NCBI RefSeq assembly: GCF_042676185.1
Contig: NZ_JBHTJT010000007.1
Location: forward strand, 310,001-374,000
Direction: 5' to 3'
DNA length: 64,000 nucleotides
Source: Tropicimonas aquimaris
GTDB taxonomy: Bacteria > Pseudomonadota > Alphaproteobacteria > Rhodobacterales > Rhodobacteraceae
A program made the translations under genes and the position numbers. Of this stretch, positions 58,131 through 64,000 are shown piece after piece (within the stretch, counting starts at the first letter, position 1; the number at the start of each line of letters is the position of its first letter). The notes below the pieces were generated by a model. It was not told where the DNA came from, did not search any database, and was given only the letters and a program-made list of their open reading frames with translations.

Positions 58131-60572
58131 ATGAGCCTGCCTTCTACTGCACGTGTCGTCATCATCGGGGGTGGGGTCGTCGCTGTCTCGACGCTCTATC
58201 ACCTCGCCAGGGCAGGCTGGATCGACTGCCTTCTGCTCGAAAAGAACGAGCTCACCGCGGGCTCGACCTGGCACGCGGCTGGCAACTGCCCGAATTTCTC
58301 GGCCTCCTGGGCGGTAATGAACATGCAGCGCTATTCGCTGCAGCTCTACCGGGGCCTCGCCGAATTGGTTGACTACCCGATCAACTATCATGTCACCGGC
58401 GCCGTCCGACTGGCCCATTCCGACACCCGGATGCGGGAGTTCGAGCGCGTCGCCAGCATGGGCCGCCACCAGGGGCTGGAGATGAAGATCTGCACTCCCG
58501 AGGAACTGCAGGCCTACCACCCGTTCATGGAGACGCATGACCTTGCCGGTGGTCTCTGGGACCCCCTGGACGGCGACATCGACCCCGCGCAGGTGACCCA
58601 GGCGATGGCGAAAGGCGCGCGCGATCTCGGCGCGCGGATCGCACGGTTCACGCCGGTCACCGGGGTGCGCCGCGAGGGGGGCGAATGGATCGTCGAGACC
58701 GGTCAGGGCGAGGTTCGCTGCGAGATCGTGGTCAATGCCGCCGGCTACTATGCGCGGCGCGTGAGCGAGTGGTTCCTCCCCTACGGCGGGCGTCTGGCGC
58801 CGGCGGCGGTGATGTCCCACCAGTACTTCCTGACCGACGAGATCCCGGAACTGGCCGCCTGGACCAAGGAAGCCGGCCGCAAGCTGCCGATCCTGCGCGA
58901 CGTCGACACCTCCTACTACCTGCGCCAGGACAAGAACGGGCTGAACCTCGGCCCCTATGAGCCCAACTGCAAGGCGCACTGGATCACCCAAGACGATCCC
59001 TTCCCCGAGGATTTCTCCTTCCAGCTCTATCCCGACGATCTCGACAGGCTGGAGTGGCATATCGAGGACGCGATGGCCCGGGTGCCGATCCTCGGCACGC
59101 AGGGCGTGGCGCGCAACATCAACGGCCCGATCCCATACGCGCCCGATGGCCATCCGATGATCGGGCCGATGCCGGGGGTGCCGAACGCCTTCGAAGCGCA
59201 TTCCTTCACCTTCGGCATTGCCCAAGGCGGGGGCGCCGGCAAGGTCGCGGCGGAATGGATCACCGAAGGCGCGACGGAATGGGACATGTGGGCCTGCGAC
59301 CCGCGCCGCTTCACCGACTACACCGACCTGGAGTTCTGCATCGACAAGGCCATGGAGGTCTATGGCCACGAATACGCGATGCATTTCCCCCGGCACAGCT
59401 GGCCCGCCGCACGCGACCGCAAGCTGTCGCCCGTCGACGCCAAGATTCGGGCCCTTGGCGGCCAGATGGGCAGCTACAACGGCTGGGAGCGTGCGAACTG
59501 GTTTGCGCAGCCGGGCGACGACACGTCGGAGGAAGCGACACAAAGCTGGCTCCGTGCCGGCCCATGGGAGCCGCGCATCCGCGAGGAATGCGAGGCGGTG
59601 CGCGACGGCGTCGGGGTGCTCGACCTGCCCGGTTTCTCGCGCTTCTCGCTCGAAGGCACGGGCGCCACGGACTGGCTACGTAGTCGGATCGCCGGCGCAC
59701 TTTGTCGTGTGGGCCGGATGACGCTAGCCTATTTCCCGGACCAGCACGGCCGCATCCTGACCGAGATGTCGGTGCTGCGGCATGGTGAGGATGCCTTCAC
59801 GCTGATCACCGCCGCGTCGGCCCAGTGGCACGATTTCGAGCTCCTGAAGAAGCACCTGCCCGAAGGGCTGTCGCTGGTTGACCGGACGCGGGAGCTCTCC
59901 ACGCTCATCGTCACCGGCCCGAAATCCCGCGACCTCTTCGAGGGTATCTCGACCGCAAACCTGAGCCTCGGCTGGCTAGCCCATCAGCAGGCGGAGGTCG
60001 CGGGAAAGCCGGCGCTGATGGTGCGGGTGTCCTATGCCGGTGAACTCGGTTGGGAAGTCCACGCGTCCTTCGACGACATGCCGGCGATTTATGACGCCGT
60101 TCTCGCCGGAGGGGCGAAACCTTTCGGGATGTTTGCGCTGGACGCGCTGCGGCTCGAAAAGGGCTACCGGACCTGGAAGGGCGATCTCTCCAGCGACTAT
60201 TCCCTGCTCGAGGCCGGGCTCGACCGCTTTGTGAAGCTCGACAAGCCCGATGACTTTCCGGGCAAGGCCGCGCTTCTCGCGGAAAGCCAGCGCGGCGTCG
60301 CCAAGCGGTTCGCCACGCTGGTCGTGGATGCCGGCGATTGCGACGCGCCCTACATGTCGTCGGTCTGGAGCGGCGACGAGATCGTCGGCGAGACGACCTC
60401 GGGCGGCTGGGGCTACCGCGTCAACGCCTCGATCGCGCTGGCGATGGTGCGGGCCGACAGGACGGCGCCGGGAACCGAGCTGGAGGTCGCGATCTTCGGC
60501 GAGCGGCGCAGGGCGGTCGTGCAGCCAGACGGGCCGCTCTGGGATGCGGAGAACCTGCGCCTGCGGGCGTGA
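58131..60572 (+). CDS. Dimethylglycine/sarcosine-dehydrogenase-like FAD-GcvT fusion
   Basis: 813 residues. An N-terminal FAD domain (VVIIGGGVVAVSTLYHLARAG) with STWHAAGN, whose His48 matches the covalent-FAD His of dimethylglycine and sarcosine dehydrogenases. From about residue 440 it continues as a GcvT-type folate-binding domain plus C-terminal barrel (GVLDLPGFSRFSLEG, SYAGELGWEVH, LRLEKGYRTWKGDLSSDYS). Such enzymes demethylate N-methyl amino acids and hand the one-carbon unit to tetrahydrofolate. The precise amine is not determined. A DeoR regulator and TRAP transporter follow on the same strand. Confidence 0.88.
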   Translation: MSLPSTARVVIIGGGVVAVSTLYHLARAGWIDCLLLEKNELTAGSTWHAAGNCPNFSASWAVMNMQRYSLQLYRGLAELVDYPINYHVTGAVRLAHSDTRMREFERVASMGRHQGLEMKICTPEELQAYHPFMETHDLAGGLWDPLDGDIDPAQVTQAMAKGARDLGARIARFTPVTGVRREGGEWIVETGQGEVRCEIVVNAAGYYARRVSEWFLPYGGRLAPAAVMSHQYFLTDEIPELAAWTKEAGRKLPILRDVDTSYYLRQDKNGLNLGPYEPNCKAHWITQDDPFPEDFSFQLYPDDLDRLEWHIEDAMARVPILGTQGVARNINGPIPYAPDGHPMIGPMPGVPNAFEAHSFTFGIAQGGGAGKVAAEWITEGATEWDMWACDPRRFTDYTDLEFCIDKAMEVYGHEYAMHFPRHSWPAARDRKLSPVDAKIRALGGQMGSYNGWERANWFAQPGDDTSEEATQSWLRAGPWEPRIREECEAVRDGVGVLDLPGFSRFSLEGTGATDWLRSRIAGALCRVGRMTLAYFPDQHGRILTEMSVLRHGEDAFTLITAASAQWHDFELLKKHLPEGLSLVDRTRELSTLIVTGPKSRDLFEGISTANLSLGWLAHQQAEVAGKPALMVRVSYAGELGWEVHASFDDMPAIYDAVLAGGAKPFGMFALDALRLEKGYRTWKGDLSSDYSLLEAGLDRFVKLDKPDDFPGKAALLAESQRGVAKRFATLVVDAGDCDAPYMSSVWSGDEIVGETTSGGWGYRVNASIALAMVRADRTAPGTELEVAIFGERRRAVVQPDGPLWDAENLRLRA

Positions 60573-60639
60573 AGGCGGCGAAGGCATGCGCATCTCCCAC
60601 CTCGGCCGCGGCGAAGGAGGAGAACATCATTTCCCTTGG

Positions 60640-60665
60640 CTTTCGTTTTGTGTTCAAATCGAAAG
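60640..60665. promoter_or_regulatory. Candidate DeoR-family operator upstream of its own gene
   Basis: CTTTCG (60640-60645) and CGAAAG (60660-60665) form a dyad, with TCGAAAGTG at 60659-60667. TTTCG/CGAAA arms are common in DeoR/GlpR-type operators. It lies 22 bp before the DeoR-family start, suggesting autoregulation. Confidence 0.5.
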
Positions 60666-60687
60666 TGTTTCGGCGCAGGGGGAGGGG

Positions 60688-61461
60688 ATGAAGGCCGTTC
60701 GCGCATCCAAGACACGTCAGCAGGCGATCCTGCGCCATCTGCGCCAGAACGGGCGCGCAATGGTGGAGGAGTTGGCGGCCCTTTTCGACACCACGCCGCA
60801 GACCATCCGAAAGGATCTCAACACGCTGGCCGATACCGGCCGTGTGATGCGGTTTCACGGCGGCGCGGCGCTTCTCGCGGGGACGGAATACACCGATTAC
60901 GAACTGCGCAAGCAGATCGCCCGCGAACAGAAGGAACGAATCGGGCGCGCCACCGCCGCACTGGTGCCCAACAACACCGCCGTCATCATCAATTCCGGCA
61001 CGACCACGGCCGAGGCCGCGATGCGGCTGGGGCAGCACGTCGGCTTGAAGATCGTGACCGACAACGTTGCATTGGCCAACGAAATAAGGCGCTTTCCCGG
61101 TGTCGAGGTGATGGTTCCCGGCGGGGTGATCCGTGGCTCCGACGGCACCGTGCTCGGCGAGACAGCGGTGGAGTTCATTCGCCAGTTCCGGGCCGACATC
61201 GCCATCGTAGGCTGTGCGGCCATCGCCCCGGACGGCGCGTTGCTCGATTACGACCTGCGCGAGGCGGCAGTGGCGCGGGCTATCCTGGCGGCGTCCAGGC
61301 ACGCGATTCTTGCGGCCGATTCCTCCAAGTTCCGACGCATGGCGCCGGTCTGCATCGGGCACCTTCGCCAGATGCGCACGCTGGTGACCGACGCGGGCTG
61401 TCCGCAGGAGTTGCGCGCGCTCTGCCGCGAAAACGGCGTGGGCTTGACGCTGGCCGGGTGA
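60688..61461 (+). CDS. DeoR/GlpR-family transcriptional regulator
   Basis: 257 residues from ATG 60688, preceded by a very strong GGGGGAGGGG. N-terminal winged helix (RQQAILRHLRQNGRAMVEELAALFDTTPQTIRKDLNTLADTGRVMRFHGGAAL) and a C-terminal DeoR sugar-phosphate-isomerase-like effector domain (VIINSGTTTAEAA, LKIVTDNVALANEI, AADSSKFRRMAPV). Usually represses in the absence of a phosphorylated ligand. Likely controls the TRAP genes downstream and itself, perhaps also the dehydrogenase-like gene upstream. Confidence 0.88.
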   Translation: MKAVRASKTRQQAILRHLRQNGRAMVEELAALFDTTPQTIRKDLNTLADTGRVMRFHGGAALLAGTEYTDYELRKQIAREQKERIGRATAALVPNNTAVIINSGTTTAEAAMRLGQHVGLKIVTDNVALANEIRRFPGVEVMVPGGVIRGSDGTVLGETAVEFIRQFRADIAIVGCAAIAPDGALLDYDLREAAVARAILAASRHAILAADSSKFRRMAPVCIGHLRQMRTLVTDAGCPQELRALCRENGVGLTLAG

Positions 61462-61520
61462 TCGGGCCCAAAAGCGCTATGCCGGGCTGTCGACGATGCT
61501 TGACAGGATGGTTCGTATGG

Positions 61521-61546
61521 CGCAGCGTTCGATCCATTCGAAAGTG
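61521..61546. promoter_or_regulatory. Second TCGAAAGTG site, upstream of the TRAP genes
   Basis: TCGAAAGTG (61538-61546), preceded by GTTCGATCCAT, repeats the motif in front of the DeoR-family gene, which reads GTTCAAATCGAAAGTG. It lies about 57 bp before the small permease start, where a repressor would block transcription. Confidence 0.45.
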
Positions 61547-61602
61547 GAAACGCGCCTCGATGTGTGCGCCGCCGCTGCCGAATGCCGGGGAGGAGGAACC
61601 CG

Positions 61603-62187
61603 ATGCTGGCAATTCTGGGCCCGCTGAGCTGGGTCAATACGCACGTGCTGCGACTCGGGCGCAGTCTCGGCTGGGTCGCGCTCGCCATCATGGTGGTGGT
61701 GATCCTGCTGCAGGTCTTCTTCCGCTACGTTCTCAACAACGCGCTGGCCTGGCCGGACGAGGCGGCACGCTTCCTGATGCTCTGGATGACCGGGCTAATG
61801 GCGCCTTCGGCCTATCGCTGGGGCGGCTTCGTGGCCATCGACATGCTGCCGCTGGCCCTGCCGCGCGCGGCAGGGCAGATGCTCATGCTGGTGATCCTGG
61901 TGCTGTCGCTTCTGGTGCTGCTGGTCGGTGTAAAGCACGGATACCAGCACACCTTCGGCTTCGGCGGCCGGTTCGACAGTTCCTCGCTACGCATTCCGCT
62001 GGACTGGGTCGGGTTGGAGACGGTGAAGCTCAAGTTGAAGTACATGTATGCCTCGCTCTTCGTTTGCATGATCCTGCTGATCTCGGTGAACATCGAGCTG
62101 ATCCTGCGCAGCGTGGTCCTGCTCTTCGATCCAGATGCCGAGCTGCCGCACGATGATGCGCCGGCTATCCTGCAGGCGGCCGACTGA
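61603..62187 (+). CDS. TRAP transporter small permease (DctQ family)
   Basis: 194 residues from ATG 61603, with GGAGGAGGAA upstream; ATG 61564 would add 13 Arg-rich residues and is less likely. Four hydrophobic segments, LLQVFFRYVLNNALAWPDEAARFLMLWM being the typical DctQ motif. Longer than usual because of an extended loop (HGYQHTFGFGGRFDSSSLRIPLDW). It overlaps the large permease start by one base (TGATG). Confidence 0.87.
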   Translation: MLAILGPLSWVNTHVLRLGRSLGWVALAIMVVVILLQVFFRYVLNNALAWPDEAARFLMLWMTGLMAPSAYRWGGFVAIDMLPLALPRAAGQMLMLVILVLSLLVLLVGVKHGYQHTFGFGGRFDSSSLRIPLDWVGLETVKLKLKYMYASLFVCMILLISVNIELILRSVVLLFDPDAELPHDDAPAILQAAD

Positions 62188-63683
62188 TGCTGGCCTGGTT
62201 CCTCCCCGTTTTTCTGGTCTTCCTGATGATCGGGATGCCCGTGTTCTTCGCGCTGCTCCTGGCGCCGGGGCTGCTATTGCAGATCAACGGGCAGGAGCGC
62301 GACATCGCTCTGCTCTACCGCAACCTCTACAACGGGATGGACAGCTTCCCGCTGATGGCGCTGCCGTTCTTCGTGCTCGCAGGCGAGCTGATGAACAAGG
62401 GCGGCATCACCACCCGGCTCGTCGAGTTCAGCCAGGCCCTGATGGGCCACCTGCGCGGCGGGCTCGCGCATGTGAACATCCTCAGCTCCATCCTCTTCGC
62501 CGGCCTTTCCGGCTCGGCCGTCGCGGATACTTCCGCGCTCGGCTCCACGCTGATCCCGGCGATGGAGCGGAACGGCTATTCGCGCAGGTTCGCAGCCGCC
62601 GTCACCGCGGCGTCCTCGGTTATCGGGCCGATCATCCCGCCCTCGGGCATCATGATCATCTATGCCTATGTCATGGGCGAAAGCGTTGCCGCGCTGTTTC
62701 TTGCAGGCATCGTGCCCGGCGTCCTCGTCGGGATCGGCCTGATGCTGGTGGTGCGCCTGATGGCGGACAAGTACGACCTCCCCAAGGCGGAGCGCATCGT
62801 GACGCCGGGCCAGGAGATCTCCCGGCTGGAAAGCGGTGTCGCCTTCGTGCTGCTGCGGCTGAACCTGGCGGGGCTTCTTGCCGGGATCTTCGCGCTGATC
62901 GCGACCTCGCTCGCGACGGTGGGCATACCGGTGTCGGTCAATGGCTGGCTGGTCTTCCTCGTCTTCCTCCCGATCGCCCACCTTCTGCTGATGCGCCTGC
63001 GCCGGACCGTGTCGCAGGATTTCCGGATCATCTGCAAGAAGGCGGTGGCGCCGCTGCAGACGCCGATCATCATCCTCGGCGGGATCCTGATCGGCATCTT
63101 CACCCCCACCGAGGCCTCGGCCATCGCGGTGGCCTATGCGCTGATCATCGCATTCTTCGTGCTGCGCAGCATGACGCTCCGCGACCTGCCGGCGACGATC
63201 ACCAAGGCGGCGCTGTCCTCCGCGACGGTGCTGCTCATCGTCGGTGCCGCGGTGTCGTTCAAGACGGTGGTCTCGCTCAGTCACGCACCCGAGCACATGG
63301 CCAGCTTCATCCTGGGCCTGTCCGAAAACCCGTTGATCCTTCTGTTCCTGATCAACATTCTGCTGTTCATCGTCGGCATGTTCCTCGACGCCGGGCCGGC
63401 CATCATCATCCTCGGTCCGATCCTCGGCCCGATCTTCACCGAGCTCGGCGTGCACCCGGTGCATTTCGCCATCATCATGTCGGTGAACCTGACTGTGGGC
63501 CTCGCGACGCCGCCGATGGGGCTGGTGCTTTTCGTCGCCTCGGCCGTCTCGGGCGAGAAGGTCGAGAGTATCGCCAGGGCGATCCTGCCATTCCTGGCGG
63601 TCGAGGTGGTCGTGATCTTTCTGATCACCTATTTTCCCGCCATTTCCATGACGATCCCCCGGCTGACGGGATTCGTGCAATGA
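62187..63683 (+). CDS. TRAP transporter large permease (DctM family)
   Basis: 498 residues, somewhat longer than the classical 430, with about 12-14 hydrophobic segments. Family motifs: MALPFFVLAGELMNKGGITTRLVEF, AGLSGSAVADTSALGSTLIPAM, SSVIGPIIPPSGIMIIYAYVMG and FTPTEASAIAVAYALI. A ~70-residue loop plus two helices between the halves (from KYDLPKAERIVTPGQEISRL) explains the extra length. Confidence 0.9.
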   Translation: MLAWFLPVFLVFLMIGMPVFFALLLAPGLLLQINGQERDIALLYRNLYNGMDSFPLMALPFFVLAGELMNKGGITTRLVEFSQALMGHLRGGLAHVNILSSILFAGLSGSAVADTSALGSTLIPAMERNGYSRRFAAAVTAASSVIGPIIPPSGIMIIYAYVMGESVAALFLAGIVPGVLVGIGLMLVVRLMADKYDLPKAERIVTPGQEISRLESGVAFVLLRLNLAGLLAGIFALIATSLATVGIPVSVNGWLVFLVFLPIAHLLLMRLRRTVSQDFRIICKKAVAPLQTPIIILGGILIGIFTPTEASAIAVAYALIIAFFVLRSMTLRDLPATITKAALSSATVLLIVGAAVSFKTVVSLSHAPEHMASFILGLSENPLILLFLINILLFIVGMFLDAGPAIIILGPILGPIFTELGVHPVHFAIIMSVNLTVGLATPPMGLVLFVASAVSGEKVESIARAILPFLAVEVVVIFLITYFPAISMTIPRLTGFVQ

Positions 63684-63712
63684 TCGAAGAAGTGCTTGAA
63701 AGGGAGGAAAGC

Positions 63713-64000
63713 ATGTTCCGAACATCCATAAGGACCCTCGCGGCCGCGGCCATCCTGGCCGGGTCGACCGTCGTGGCGACCGCGGCGGACTACACGCTGC
63801 GGGCGACCGCGAACTCGAACGAGAACGACGAGGATTACGACGGCCTCGTGGTCTTCAAGAACTATGTCGAAAGCGCTTCCAACGGCGCCATCGAGGTCGA
63901 GCTGTTCATCGGCACCCAACTCTGCGCCAACGGCGCGGAATGCCTGCAGGGCGTGGCCGACGGTTCGATCGACATCTACATCTCCACCTCGGGCGGAGCT
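63713..64000 (+). CDS. TRAP substrate-binding protein (DctP family), partial
   Basis: The first 96 residues are present before the window ends. Start ATG 63713 follows AGGGAGGAAAGC. Signal peptide MFRTSIRTLAAAAILAGSTVVATAA, then a DctP start (DYTLRATANSNENDEDYDGLVVFKNYVESASNGAIEVELFIGTQLC). It is the receptor for the two permeases just upstream, giving the gene order Q-M-P. The Cys pair in QLCANGAEC may form a disulfide. Confidence 0.85.
   Translation, partial: MFRTSIRTLAAAAILAGSTVVATAADYTLRATANSNENDEDYDGLVVFKNYVESASNGAIEVELFIGTQLCANGAECLQGVADGSIDIYISTSGGA

Overview
This is a GC-rich, gene-dense alphaproteobacterial segment. Three TRAP transporters, a tripartite tricarboxylate (TTT) transporter and two Dpp/Opp-type ABC importers, together with two sites matching the Rhodobacter sigma-E (ECF11) promoter pattern, suggest Rhodobacterales (Roseobacter group). 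No rRNA, tRNA, IS element, CRISPR array or replication origin was seen. The window is a chain of catabolic islands, each pairing uptake with enzymes and usually a regulator.

Layout. 0-0.7 kb: decayed glycosyltransferase fragment. 0.8-7.2 kb: LacI/GntR-like repressor divergent from a sugar-acid dehydratase and a TRAP transporter, with a perfect palindromic operator between them. 7.3-12.5 kb: ABC1/UbiB kinase-like protein, glutathione peroxidase plus SDR behind a candidate sigma-E promoter, a DUF533 protein with glycine-rich repeats, and a class V aminotransferase. 12.5-24.0 kb (minus strand): nine-gene unit of alpha/beta hydrolase, amidase, M81 metallopeptidase, peptide-type ABC importer, SDR and SLC13 permease. 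24.1-33.2 kb (plus strand, divergent): LysR regulator, TRAP transporter, DapA-family lyase, BisC-like molybdoenzyme, a sister SDR and a DadA-like oxidase.

33.2-45.8 kb: a phosphonate island. It holds a LysR regulator, an Opp-type ABC importer with a 682-residue binding protein, PhnW, PhnX and a hydrolase resembling phosphonate monoester hydrolases, all on the minus strand, with a divergent PbfA-like lyase. The set predicts uptake of an aminoethylphosphonate compound, release of the free phosphonate, convergence of aminoethylphosphonate and its 1-hydroxy derivative on phosphonoacetaldehyde, and cleavage to acetaldehyde and phosphate. Two LysR-type boxes lie upstream of the importer.

45.9-52.3 kb: TTT transporter (TctCBA) divergent from a TctD/TctE two-component system that carries a third gene for a periplasmic binding-like protein. 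52.4-57.8 kb: cyclopropane-fatty-acid-synthase operon with a flavin oxidoreductase, chalcone-isomerase-like protein, MFS protein and two DUF3833 proteins, behind a good sigma-E-type promoter. 58.1-64.0 kb: dimethylglycine/sarcosine-dehydrogenase-like enzyme, DeoR repressor and a third TRAP transporter whose binding protein runs off the window.

Functional calls rest on motif reading and family knowledge without database searches; substrate assignments are inferences unless stated otherwise.
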